The notes under the pieces: model-generated | What the model was told of the DNA's origin: nothing | The model's database searches: none | What the model saw: the letters and a program-made list of their open reading frames with translations, nothing else | Position numbers and translations under genes: made by a program | Assembly: GCA_000507305.1 (NCBI GenBank) | Contig: DF239306.1 | Span: forward strand, 202,458-266,457 | Direction of reading: 5' to 3' | Source of the DNA: Breviolum minutum Mf 1.05b.01 | Lineage: Eukaryota; Sar; Dinophyceae; Suessiales; Symbiodiniaceae | Length of the DNA stretch: 64,000 nucleotides | In this document: positions 28,809 to 40,244 of the stretch, piece by piece | Layout of the letters: every line of letters begins with the position of its first letter | Position numbering within the stretch: the stretch's first letter is position 1

Positions 28809-29472
28809 TTTCTTCAATCAGCTACATCTTGTCCCTTGCATCAACTTCCAAGTATGTGCCAGCTTCCAAATGTGGTGCATGGTGTCCTCTTCCAGCTTCT
28901 GAGACGTGTTGTCAGCTGCCTGTGAGATAGATACTAGCAACATCTGAGAAGTTGAAACAGTGGAAGAAGACATGCAGGGCTGCATTTGCAATCATTGGAT
29001 CATATATAGATGTTCTTAGGTGTTACCAAAAATGCCGAGGCTAGCCAGCTCCTGCGCATCTGCTCCTTTAGTACCACTTTTTGTCGCAGCCAGAGCCAGG
29101 GGCCAGGGCTTGGATGGATGCCTCAGGAGTTTGGCTAACCTTGAATGTTTTCACATATTCCTTGCATGGAACAATATCTTCTTTCTTGTGAACACAACGA
29201 GCAAGAGTGGAAAACTACAGGTAATTAAAAGGCAAGTTGTTGAAAACTGTTTTCAGCCATGCCAAACCCAAAGGAGACAACTCTCCCCCCTCAGCGCCAC
29301 ATTGCTCTTGATATTTTTCCATGTCCGCATGGTGGCAGGTCCCTTGCACAAGGCTCAGCCGAGAAAAGGAGAGGAAAAAAATACATGACAAGGCACAGGC
29401 CCTTACCCAAGGCTCAAACATGCAAGGTATCCGAAACCAAGTGCCTTTTTGAAGCTAAACATCTACACAGGA
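28809..29472. repeat. duplicated segment D2, long copy A
   Basis: About 664 bp from TTTCTTCAATCAGCTACATC to ATCTACACAGGA. It matches 30927-31589 throughout and 26393-26782 over its second part. Differences are scattered single substitutions, which points to several duplication events of similar age. Confidence 0.8.
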
Positions 29473-29955
29473 GATTGTCCGGGTTTTGTTTCCGTCTTGT
29501 TTCGGTCATGTCTTGGTCTTGTTCTTGTTGTTTGGGTGATGTCCCGTGAATGGCGCGGTGACGTCTCTGTCATGTTTGGGCCGTCTCGGTGTTGTTGTGG
29601 TAGTAGTCTCGGGCTTGTCGCGGTGATGTCTCGGTCTTGGTTTGGTGTTGCTTGGGCGATATCTCGGGGAGTGTGCGGGGATTTCTGGAACATGTCTTGG
29701 CGTTGTTTCCGCGAACTTGTGTCTGTCTTGTCATGGTGGTGTCTTAGTGGTGTTTTGGGGATGTCTCGGTGAGGTCTCAGCGATCGGTGGCCCTTTGGTG
29801 ATGTTTTGGTCTTGTCAGGTCTCGGTCTTGGTTTGGGTGTATTTCGGTCCTGTTTCGGTGTGGCTTGGGTGATGTCTGGGTCTTTATAACTCGGTGATGC
29901 TCCCGTCTTGTTTCGGTGGTGTCTCATTCTTTCTTCGTGTTGCTTGGGTGATGTT
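29473..29955. repeat. 11-bp satellite block 3
   Basis: The same 11-bp satellite, with the GGCGCGGTGACGTCTCTG and TTGTGGTAGTAGTCTCGG words also found in blocks 1 and 2. It ends abruptly at about 29953, where coding-like sequence begins. Confidence 0.8.
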
Positions 29956-30361
29956 ACCGGAGAACTATGATCCCGCTGCTGCACCTCTTCCTACTTCGGA
30001 TGGTGACTTGAAGCATCTTATCCGCATCACTTCGATTGAACGACTTCAAACTATGACCATTGATGACATTAAAAAAGAAATCCAAATGATTATGTGGGCC
30101 CACTATGAAGTGGACGTTTGTCGCAAAGACTTTGTCCTACTACTCGATACCCTGCGAACTGCGGCCAACGATGATTCCAAAAACCAACTTGTGAAAGTTG
30201 ATCACTGTGATTCCGTGGCCACCGTACTTCGACAATGGGAAATGCCTCGTGGAACTGCGGCTGAGGGAGTGAGAATAAGATTTGATCCTTGCTGGAAAAA
30301 CTATGTCCAGCTTACGTCCTGCACCTGGCGACCTTTTGCTCGTCCGTTGCGTCATCAGTGA
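29956..30361 (+). CDS. coding-like fragment, unknown protein
   Basis: Immediately after satellite block 3 a frame reads ENYDPAAAPLPTSDGDLKHL, LQTMTIDDIKKEIQMIMWAH, VCRKDFVLLLDTLRTAAND and VDHCDSVATVLRQWEMPRGT, ending at the TGA at 30359-30361. Composition is that of a soluble helical protein and codon use looks coding, but I do not recognise it. The left edge is cut by the satellite and the right edge runs into a GT-rich minisatellite. A second frame from about 30282 (RPAPGDLLLVRCVISEKVW) could be the true continuation after a frameshift. Likely a gene fragment carried into the repeat region. Confidence 0.45.
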
Positions 30362-30414
30362 AAAAGTTTGGCAGGGTGCGTGGCTGTGTGCAATCATCAC
30401 TACGGAGAAACCAT

Positions 30415-30775
30415 CAAATAATCACAATGTCTTGATTGAGTGTGTGTGTGTGTGTTCTGTGTATGTTTGTGTGTGTGTGTCTATGTGTGTGTTTGTGTGT
30501 GTGTTCGTGTGTTGGTGTGTTGGTGTGTTGCCGAGAAGCAAATAATCACATTGTCTTGATTGTGTGTGTGTTCTGTGTATGTTTGTGTGTGTGTCTATGT
30601 GTGTGTTTGTGTGTGTGTGTTAGTGTGTTGGTGTGTTGGTGCGTTGCCGAGAAGCAAATAATCACGTTGTCTTGATTGAGTGTGTGTGTGTGTGTTCTGT
30701 GTATGTTTGTGTGTGTCTATGCGTGTGTTTGTGTGTGTTAGTGTGTTGGTGTGTTGGTGTGTTGCCGAGAAGTTA
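30415..30775. repeat. GT-rich minisatellite, about 3 units
   Basis: Units of about 115-125 bp begin CAAATAATCAC (near 30415, 30539, 30655), followed by a long GTGTGT stretch and GTGTGTTGCCGAGAAG. Unit length varies through the GT runs. The Cys/Val readings through it are repeat by-products. Confidence 0.85.
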
Positions 30776-30926
30776 TGAAAAGAGTGTTGACAACACTGGT
30801 GTAAAAAGATGTCTGGTATAAAAATTCTCCTTACATTGCTCATATCCACACTCACATCAAACATTTCCTTTATTCAACTGTCTTCGTTCAACTGTCTTCA
30901 ATGCTTTCGGGATATCCGGCGTCTAG

Positions 30927-31589
30927 TTTCTTCAACCAGCTACATCTTGTCCCTTGCATCAACCTCCAAATATGTGCCAGCTTCCAAATGTGGTGCATGG
31001 TGTCCTCTTCCAGCTTCTGAGACGTGTGTTCAGCTGCCTGTGAGATAGATACCAGCAACATCTGAGAAGTTGAAACAGTGGAAGAAGACATGCAGGGCTG
31101 CATTTGCAATCATTGGATCATATATGGATGTTCTTGGGTGTTACCAAAAATGCCGAGGCTAGCCAGCTCCTGCGCATCTGCTCCTTTAGTACCACTTTTT
31201 GTTGCAGCCAGAGCCAGGGGCCAGGGCTTGGATGGATGCCTCAGGAGTTTGGCTAACCTTGAATGTTTTCACATATACCTTGCATGGAACAATATCTTGT
31301 TTCTTGTGAACACAACGAGGAAGAGTGGAAAACTACAGGTAATTAAAAGGCAAGTTGTTGAAAACTGTTTTCAGCCATGCCAAACCCAAAGGAGACAACT
31401 CTCCCCCCTCAGCGCCACATTGCTCTTGATATTTTTCCATGTCCGCATGGTGGCAGGTCCTTTGCACAAGGCTCAGCCGAGAAAAGGAGAGGAAAAAAAT
31501 ACATGACAAGGCACAGGCCCTTACCCAAGGCTCAAACATGCAAGGTATCCGAAACCAAGTGCCTTTTTGAAGCTAAACATCTACACAGG
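30927..31589. repeat. duplicated segment D2, long copy B
   Basis: Second full copy of the 28809-29472 segment, offset about 2.12 kb. It is followed by satellite sequence with the same junction (ACACAGGACGTTCT) as the short copy at 26782, whereas copy A has a different junction. Confidence 0.8.
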
Positions 31590-32830
31590 ACGTTCTCATG
31601 TCTTGCTGTTGTTTCCGCGAACTTGTGTCTGTCTTGTCATGATGGTGTCTTATAGTGTTGCTTTGGTGATGTTTCGGCGAGGTCTCAGTGATTGGTGACC
31701 CTTTGGTGCTGTCTTGGTCTTGTCTCGGTTTTGGTTTGGGTATATTTCGGGCCTGTCCTGTTTCGGTTTTGATTGGGTGATGTCTGGGTCTCGTCTTGAT
31801 GATGCCCCGGTCATGTCTCGGGCGTGTCTCGGTCTTGTTGTGGTAGTAGTCTCGGGCTTGTTTTGGTGTTGCTTGCATAACGTCTCGGGCATGGCGCGGG
31901 GATTTGTCGGATCACGTCTCGGTCTTGTCTCGGTGATGTCCCGGTCTTAGTTTGGTGTTGCTTGGGTGATGTCTCGGTCTTGTCTCGGTGATGTTTCAGT
32001 CATGTCTCAGTCGTGTCTCGGTTGTGTCTCGGTCTTGTGTGGCTCTTGTGTCGGTCTTGGTTTGGTGTGGCTTGGGCGATGTCTCGTGGATGATATGGTG
32101 ATTCCCCAATAGCGATAAGCTTGGGGCCTTACATGGATAAGGCAGGCGGGCACTGCGCATGCACCAGGAAAAATTTCACCCAAGCAAGGTGTCTCGGTCT
32201 TGTCTCAGTCGTGTTTCGATCTTGTCGTGGAGATGTTTCGGCGTTGTCGTGATGTCTTGGTCTTGTTTTGGTGATGCTTTGCATGGGTGATGTCGTGGCA
32301 TTGATTCGGTGGTGTTGCAGTGCTTTCAGGCTGATGTCCCAGTGATGCTTTGGTGTGTCTCGGTGATGTTTCGGTGGTGCTTAGGTGGTATCTCGCTGAT
32401 GCTTTGGTGATGTCTCGGTGTTGTTTCGGTGGCTTTTCAGTGATGTCTTGGTGATGTTTCGGTGATTTCTCCGTGATTCTTTGGTGATGTCTGGGTCTTG
32501 TCATGGTCTTGTTTTGGTGATGCTTTGCTGATGTTTTGGGGATGTCGCGTCTCAGTGATGTCTCGGTTTGTCCAAGGCGGTGTCTCAGCGATGTGTCAGT
32601 GGTGTCTTGGTGAGGCTTTGGTGATGCGTCGGTGATTCTCGGGTTTGTGTCGGTGGTTTCTGAGTGGTCTTGTGCCAGCGGCGTCTCAGTGATGTCTTTG
32701 GTGATGTCTCGGTGATGTCTCCGTGGTGTCTCAATGGTGTCATGGTGATGCTTTGCTGATATCTCGGTCTTGTCTCGGTCTTGCTATCGGGATGCTTTGC
32801 TGATGTCTCGGGGATGTCGCACGGGATAGG
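31590..32830. repeat. 11-bp satellite blocks 4 and 5
   Basis: The same 11-bp family, more degenerate toward the right edge, where GGTGATGTCTC words dominate. A unique insert of about 90 bp (32100-32190), starting CCCCAATAGCGATAAGCTTGGGG split by inverted 6-bp ends, separates the two blocks. No gene. Confidence 0.8.
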
Positions 32831-35800
32831 CAACAAAATGCGCCAGTCGATCCGCCACAGATCGATCCACAGAAAAAAAAGTGGCTGTTCGACTTGTTTT
32901 TGCTATTGAGGTTGTATGCTGGGCTCATTCTCCCTCTTATGTTTGAGGGTTTTTTTCCCACCCACGCAGTTTCCACTTCGTTTCCCTCCCCCTTAAACCC
33001 AAGTGTTTATGGACAAGTGTCCTCCCATTCGGACCAGTGTCCATCATCAACTGCAAGTTCTCTTGCAAGCTAGTTTCACAGTGGCACGCTTGTATAGCCA
33101 AACTCACAGCCTGTAAGTGCGGCTGTGGGAAGTGTCACAGCCATTTCCCCACTTGCAAAAAAGAACGCGCTTGCATCTGCATTTTTTTGTTGTGAGCCGT
33201 TGCACTTGAGTTACTTGGCAGCTAACGTAAGCCCAAAAGCACAATAAGAGAATTTCGAATGCATGGTTACATTTCCAGTAGCCGTGTTGTTAAGCTGAAC
33301 AGTAAATGCAACAGTGGCATGCTGCGGATAAGTTTTCTCAGGCACTTCGCAAAGATGACAGATTTTTGAAACATATTCGCATTTATCTCCTTTTAAATCC
33401 AAAAAACACTTCGGAAACAATCGACGGAGGGTCAACATGATTGTGACAGGCCAAAGCAGGCTGACAATCGGAACTTTTTTGTGCTTGGAAATAAGTCCGA
33501 AAATCGCACTCAGATTTGGGAAAGTAACACAACAATCTCACCAGCCCTGTGAACAAAATTCCCACCACGAACATCGCGTGTCCAGAAGCCATGAGGCTGA
33601 TGATGAAGAACGAGAATCTACATCATCATTTTTTTTCCGGCAATGGAACCGGAGAAATTTTCGGTTTGAGAGAACGCTTCGCAATGGTAATGGGTTCCAT
33701 TGAGCCTTTGAGAAACCTGTAGGAAGAACGGGGGAAAAATAAGAAGTAACAAGAGAAAAGGGACGCAACGCAAGAAAAAACAACCGGAAAATGAGAGATA
33801 AACGAACCCACCCCCCCAAAAAAAAACATTGCGAGTGGATGAATCTCGAAGTCCCATTGGACTGAGTTGTTGGTGTTTTGTTTGGTTTCCCCCTGTTTTT
33901 TTCAACTCCCACGAATACGAAGCACTACTCAGTTAAGAGCGTTCCTATCAATATGCCTGTTTTACCAAGTTGTGGACAATTTCATGACCACTACCGTTTT
34001 ATTGCGATGCGGCACCAGAACACAAAAACCATTGGACTGGAGTTGTTAATGTACTTTGGGAACGGTTTTGTGTCAACTTTCCACTTGGGGAAAAATATGT
34101 TCCCCCGACTGAGGTTGTCAGCGTCAAAATTTTTTCGCCAATGTGGAGAAAATTAAGGGGTGTGTTGATGTGTTGTACTGGATTTGTTTGAGAGAGACCA
34201 TCTTGATGATGTCGGAGACGACTTCAGTGGTGGAGAAACCATGGTCTGACCCAGATTGACTTGCGCTTTGTATGAGATGCATTTGTTTTGAAGTGACATG
34301 GTGTGTAAGATCGGATTCTTGGCATTCACTTGTGTTGGACAGCTTTTAAACGGGTAGTTGGGTATTCTATAAAATGTTCCCATTCCAATGTTTGCCCGGC
34401 AGGCTAAAATAAAACAAATTTGAAAATTAACATGTTTTTTTTTAAAGCAGAGTATCAATTCAAGGTAATATTTGGCGGTGCCTTTGCAGCCCAACATTTT
34501 TGGTCCAAAATCAAAACCATGAAAAGGCAAACCATGTTTGAAGGGAGAAATGACCGTCATTGCAATACATTTCTTGCCATGTGGATTTTTTTGGTGCATG
34601 TGATTGCGAATTCAGATTTCACATTGCAGTTCTGTTGCTGCAGATTTTGCACGATCACTTTGAGATCAGTATGCATTAAAACTAGATTGGGTGATAGTGC
34701 CATGTCAGTTTTGCCAATGCAACCGGCGAGCAGGCATGTTGGGTTGGAACTTACATTCTTGTTTTTTTACATGTTGGGTTTACCGCGTTGTGGCTTTTAT
34801 GGCTTGAAAAGAGTCGTTTGTTGATGTGAAACGTGCGAAGATGTTGTGATCACTGTCATTGGAGGAGTTGATTGTGAACACGGTGAAATATTGTGTTTTT
34901 CACTGAAACTTATGGCGGGTCATTCTGACTATACAGGATGTGTGCATTGTCTGTCACTGTCCATCCTTGCTCAGTTTGCCGTTCCATTCGTTTTGTGGAT
35001 CCTCAACCTTGAAACCTCAAGGATTCGTTTCCACAGGACATGAGCTGCCCGTTCGAATTGCTGCAGCTGACCAGTGTCAGGATGGTCTAGACAAAGCTTC
35101 TTTGTTGCATGAATTTGGATTATTTTTGAATCCCCGAAATTGCAGCCAATGCTTTGCAAGAGTCCTTAGCTTGTCAATTTGTTCGCAACATTGTTGTCTT
35201 GATTCATTCCAAATCGAGAATCCCATTCTTAGCGCTTTGCCCTGCAGCAAGTCTTGAACGATTCTTGTCCAATCGATTTTTGGAGGTTTATTTGTGTGGA
35301 ACAGTGGAAGAAGTGCAGTTAGGGCAACTTGGAATCTGATGAACGGACTCGTTTCAACTTTTAGTGGTCTTTCAGCGTAGTCTTGGATTTTGCGGAAGCG
35401 CTTCAAACTGCTGGGATGCTTTGTGGATAGATCTGCGGATCTTGAGCTGCCAAACTGCCAGGCCAAGTTGAGAGTCAAGAGCGGAATGACAAAAATGCTT
35501 TGAGATTCAGGAGAAACTACAACGATGATGATATTTGGTATTCTTAAGTCAAAAGGGGTGGATATTTAGCCCTGATACTTTGTTGATATCCAATGTCAAT
35601 GTGGGTTTTTGTTGAGTCGAAAAGATTGTTTTTGAATACCTGTGCAGTGGAGGTGATGAATGAAATATGACATTTTAGTAATTTTACCAGAGAATATGTT
35701 TCCGTTTTTGAAGATTGTGGATAAACTGTTCGTTGATCATGCGAGTAATGGCCCTTTCTTCATTGCATGGTTTCCCATTTCTGTCGTTTTGATATTTTAG

Positions 35801-35890
35801 TCAGAAACAATGCTCAGCTAGGGTGTGCCTGGTGTATCTGATGTATCCATCTTTACTTGGAGTTCCTTTCTTCAGCTTGACATTTAAGGC
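32831..35890. other. long stretch without supported gene
   Basis: Both strands hold only short frames with no family motif and no convincing exon borders. Homopolymer runs occur (for example a T run near 33630 and a C/A run near 33811-33827). Introns of a long gene are possible, but nothing can be shown. Confidence 0.3.
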
Positions 35891-35904
35891 ATGCTGTCTT
35901 CAGG

Positions 35905-36148
35905 AGCAAAAGATTTCCCAAGATCCTCTTCCAAGGTCCAATCGAAACACCGCAAGGGCGCAAAGGCAAGGTGACCCGGGAGAAAGTCAGAGTTGCAGGG
36001 TAGAAAACCAAAGGTTTTCAGCTTTTTAATTCAAGATGATTTCTTGGTGGTGCTTCGCGAATGCAGGATGCGGGATGTTGGAACACCTGGCGGTCAAGGA
36101 ACACCTAAGGGTGGCGGGCGCCTCTCCAACTTGAGGCAGGGTGAGGTT
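35905..36148 (+). CDS. two candidate exons, unknown gene
   Basis: About 35908-36000 reads KRFPKILFQGPIETPQGRKG then KVTREKVRVAG. About 36061-36145 reads MRDVGTPGGQGTPKGGGRLS then NLRQ, ending at a GGTGAG donor-like site. Both are basic and Gly-rich, on the + strand and unlike the surrounding sequence. No family recognised; start and end uncertain. Confidence 0.3.
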
Positions 36149-36314
36149 TGTGAGATACGTTTGAGATGCTTTATAACAAAATGTATTCCAAACGGACAAT
36201 TCTGTAGCAATTATGTAGCAATGTAGAACATAATGAACATAATTGTATCTCAATATATGATTCACTCAATCTATTTGTATCATTTCATTATAATGGGTCT
36301 CTTGGATACTACAG

Positions 36315-36510
36315 GCTTGGTGCTGTATTTGGGAATTCTACAGACATTTCCGATTTCACAGATTTGCCAATTCCTGGGACGACAAGCTGACAAGCTTTTT
36401 GCACAAAAATTGGATCAACCAGGTCTCTATCCATGAGATCCTGGACCACCAGGAGCAGACAGTGCTGGAACTGTATTGTCAACAGGCTCCGAGATCACAC
36501 ACGTTCGAAG
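36315..36510 (+). CDS. candidate exon, unknown gene
   Basis: A frame reads FANSWDDKLTSFLHKNWINQ then VSIHEILDHQEQTVLELYCQ, helical and well balanced in composition. The borders are not defined and two other frames over the same stretch are also open, so this is tentative. Confidence 0.3.
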
Positions 36511-37916
36511 CTTGGAATGTTGAAAATTTGCATAGACATGTGACAGTGACAGTTACAGTTATCAAGATGATGCACGAGATTGTGATTGTGATACACTATG
36601 CAGTGATACAGTAGGGATACAAGAGTAATAGTCGTAGCGATAGTGCCAGTCATACGGAGGACGAGGAGAGTGGGAAAGTGGTCCACGACAAGTCGATGGG
36701 GAGGTGAGTAGATCACGAATAGATAGATGATTATTCTTGCGCTTCTGATTCATAACCTGTGTACCTACATGGGGATTTATAAAAAACCCCGTCCTGTCAA
36801 TCACATCTTCAGGGGAGATAGGATTTTGAGAGCATGATACAGAGGCATCAAAAATGCAGGGCCGCGCAAGAGGGCGCAAGGGCGAGCGCAAGACATACCA
36901 TATCAATCCATATCACCATATCACCATGGAATTTGGAGGATGTTTATTGAATGTGGCAAAAACCCCCACGTGCGCAAGAGCGCGCAAGGGCGAAGCGCAA
37001 GGCGTCCTATCCTACCAAAAAGCAACAGGAATTTTCGACAACCCCCACATATCCCTGCCGAGTTTCACAACATGTAGAAAGCTTTAGACAAATCAAAAGG
37101 CTTTCAAGAGATGCGGTGAATTATTCATGTTGGCTTCACATCCTCCTTGTTTCCATGCGCCATTTGGTGGATATACAGGTCGTTCAACCATCAACCAGGA
37201 TCTTGGATCTCAGATGGCCCATGTCACTCATCCAAGGACGTGGTGACGCTTTAACTGCGCTAAAGCATCCCTGCTGTCGCCGAAACCGGTGTCATGGTCC
37301 TGTGAGGAGGCTGGCTGGGCTTCAGCCAGGGAGGATGGATGTGGAACCTTGTGGAACCTTGAGATGGAGGTATCACATCACCATTTTTTCCCATTAGGTT
37401 CCATAGATAAGAGGTCCTATTAGTGATTTCATTCCACTTCCATGTTTTTTTCCCCCCAAACAAAAATCAACAAAAAAACAACCCGATGATTGCATTGGTC
37501 GTTCCCTCGCTTTGTTGAAGCCTGGGGGTCGTCTAATGGAGATTGGTAAGCGAGGCGGGGACCTGACCGGTAGATCGAGGGAAATCCTATGGTTCAGTGG
37601 AGAATCACCGGGGAAATCTTATTTGGGGAAGATTCCCATTTGACTAATATTTTTTCAGATGGGTTGAAACTACCAACCAGTTATGGAATCAGTCCTTTTT
37701 TTTTTGAGTACCACCATGTACCACGCGTTTCCCACTGAAGACTCATTCTCGGAGTAATTATGATACAGAATATCTATGAATATCTTATAGGTTTGGCTTT
37801 GATTCAGGGTCAAATCTACAACCCTGATATCTTATGTTTTGGCAATATTTTTGTTGATACATGGGAGATCTTTGAGATCTCTGGAACTGAATAATCGTGG
37901 ATGGTTCATATTCATG

Positions 37917-38167
37917 GCAGGTTTTTTCCGGATGAATCTTGTATGGGAACATCTTTGGAAGTGATGATTAGCTTTCAGCGCCACAATGAGTCGGATATTC
38001 CGAGGCCAGATGTGATGTATGAGAAGATTGCTGCAGATACCATGATGGATCCTTGGCAGCAAGCGCCAAATTCGTCTCGCGGGGATGGAAGACAAAAACG
38101 ACGGTTTAGATGCTCCGTATGTCAAGGTGCTGTTAGCATTACAAAGGATGATCACTTCTTTGAATAG
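37917..38167 (+). CDS. candidate exon, unknown gene
   Basis: The frame reads RFFPDESCMGTSLEVMISFQ, RHNESDIPRPDVMYEKIAAD and TMMDPWQQAPNSSRGDGRQK, then a Cys pair (RCSVCQG). Composition is coding-like, with acidic and aromatic residues evenly spread. An AG lies just upstream (CATGGCAG, 37920). No family recognised. The stretch from 36610 to here shows no other gene. Confidence 0.35.
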
Positions 38168-38517
38168 GTATGAATAGGTTACAATGTATTTTAAATGAAA
38201 GATGCTGGAGTCCTTCAACACTAATTCAGCGTTGCGCAACTGTTCCCTTTCTTTTGCTTTCTTAGATGAAATGGTATAGTTCCGTATACTATACTGTAGT
38301 AGTGTCAATATATGAGACTTTTTGACATGTCATTATCAACTAGAAGGATTGACACGGAATATGCATAGCTCTAGTGAATTTCTCGAGGACTTGTGGTCAT
38401 CTAGTTCATAGGGAATATACAATGCAATACAGTCATGCACACATAATTTGAGTGATATGTTTGTGTCTCACAATTAGGGACTCCAACAAAATCTCCTGGA
38501 AATTGTGAACTAACTGA

Positions 38518-38612
38518 AATTACCCTCCCTGAAACAAAGTAGTCTCCTAAGTTCCACCATCAAAGCATCATTTTTTTTCAGCATTTTTCAGGTAGCTTCA
38601 GGGAAGGTAAAT
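38518..38612. mobile_element. MITE-like inverted-repeat element
   Basis: The left end AATTACCCTCCCTGAAAC and the reversed right end ATTTACCTTCCCTGAAGC match at 15 of 18 positions. Total length is 95 bp, nearly the size of the element at 4387-4483. No coding content. Target-site duplication not clear. Confidence 0.4.
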
Positions 38613-39544
38613 GGATTCTTGGGGGCCTCCCAATTTGGTAACATTTGGAAATGTGGATTATGCTGGAAGCCTAAACCTTTGGGTGTTGCCAGGTTAGGTA
38701 GTTTCTTCAGAACGAATGGTTGAGTTGATGGATTCTTCAGGTGTTCTGTCGCCTATCAACATGCACATCTTCGAGGGTATTGAGAATGGTGTCTTGGAAC
38801 AAATCCTTGTTGACTAGGCACTAGGCAGGTGAACGTAATTCTGAAGAAAAGGCAGGATGATGCCAAATGATTTCATACCAGTCAGCAAGATTCAGCGAGA
38901 TTTCGCAAGAATTCCTATTACTCTTGCAGCCATTTCTGCATCAACATTCCTGGAATTTTGCATTAAATTAGTCAGGGAGACAGAGCCGACCATCCTGGAC
39001 GGTCTCTTCACATGTAGTATGATGACGTTGGTTGTGGATTGTCGTTTGGAACGAAACAAGATACCATGTGTTTCCTTACTGGAACTGAAAGCCTTTGAAT
39101 CAAAATCCCAAAGAAATGGTTCTGTTGTCAAACCGGCATATGTAAACATTGTAAATAAAGTGAATATAGATATAGGTGTACATATTGTTTTTCATACACA
39201 ACTAGACTTAACATCTACTATAGGTACTCTATCCAGCATACTATAATATGTCTAAATTCAGTACATGCTCTGTGAATATATGTGTGTACGTATACATATG
39301 TTGTATATTTAGAGATATATCTTATCACATGGTATACAGATGTCTGTGATTTTTCTGCCCAAGCATTTCTTTGGTTTCTCGACCACCAAACGCAACGGCT
39401 CCCAAGGCGTCAATGCGATGCAATTCCTGCGGCGTCATCAGCTTCTTGGCTTACATTGGGTGCCAGATCGACGATGCATGTGTTGGGAGCTGTCACCCCC
39501 CTTCCATGTTAAAAAAAGACATGTGGTTTCTTGCCCTGCTGTGC

Positions 39545-39650
39545 CCACCTCCAAAAGATATTCAGCTGTGACCATTCCCAAAGCTCCCATGCCACCACTC
39601 AAGACATACTGCGCATCTGCTTTCAAGTCCATGGTACTACCCTGACCTCG
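39545..39650 (-). CDS. possible polyketide synthase ketoreductase exon
   Basis: On the minus strand, after an acceptor-like GGTCAG, the frame reads GSTMDLKADAQYVLSGGMGA then LGMVTAEYLLEVGTAGQ. The YVLSGGMGALG core matches the NADPH-binding start of ketoreductase domains of polyketide synthases (usually Y-L-x-T-GG-x-G-x-LG), and the following helix fits. Dinoflagellates carry many such genes. The catalytic Tyr/Ser part is not in this exon and I did not find it nearby. A minus-strand reading at about 39370-39460 (KLMTPQELHRIDALGAVAFG) may be a further exon. It could also be another Rossmann-fold protein. Confidence 0.4.
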
Positions 39651-40244
39651 GGGTTGGAAGTGCCCATTTTTTAGCTCCAAAATTAGAAAACATGTTTTTT
39701 TTTGTCTGAAGAAGCTTGTTGTATTAGAAAATACTGTTCCTAGGCGTGAGGTACAGGTGAGCTTGTCATTTAGCTGTAGACTTGGCAGAGCGAAATTTTT
39801 CCAAAATGTCTTTGAGTCTTTGACATGTCTTTGACTGCAATGTTCATAATACATTGTGGACTTTTTGGACTTTTTGCAATGTGATATTTTATAATGCTAT
39901 TATGGAAACATGCTATGCAATGTTTGGACTGGAAACATGCTATTTATAATAGTCATGCTATGCGGCTGCGGTGGGAAGGGTAGGCTGGGGCCAGGAACTT
40001 CCTCACAATAAAGATATCCAAGGAAGGGAAGCTGTGTGCACGGAGATTCGCTGATTGGAAGCGAGCTCGGAAGCTGGGCTCCGTAGCGGCCCAGCTGAAG
40101 AACAGCTCGGAGGCCTTGAAAGGCCCGAGTCCCAAAAGAGCAATGAAAAAAGGCTCCTGGTTGATTGTGTTATATGTTGGGGATGAAATCTCAGTTATAT
40201 ATGGATTTTCATAAGCCATGAAATAAGGATCCCTATTAACCATC

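Noticed and set aside
25211..32504. Many Thr/Arg/His/Asp-rich minus-strand and Val/Ser/Cys-rich plus-strand frames
   Set aside because: All arise from the 11-bp satellite, which seldom forms stop codons; the unit length changes frame every repeat, so no constant protein repeat results.
38857..39246. 129-residue plus-strand frame
   Set aside because: Ends in AT-rich low-complexity sequence, has no exon borders, and an equally long antisense frame exists.
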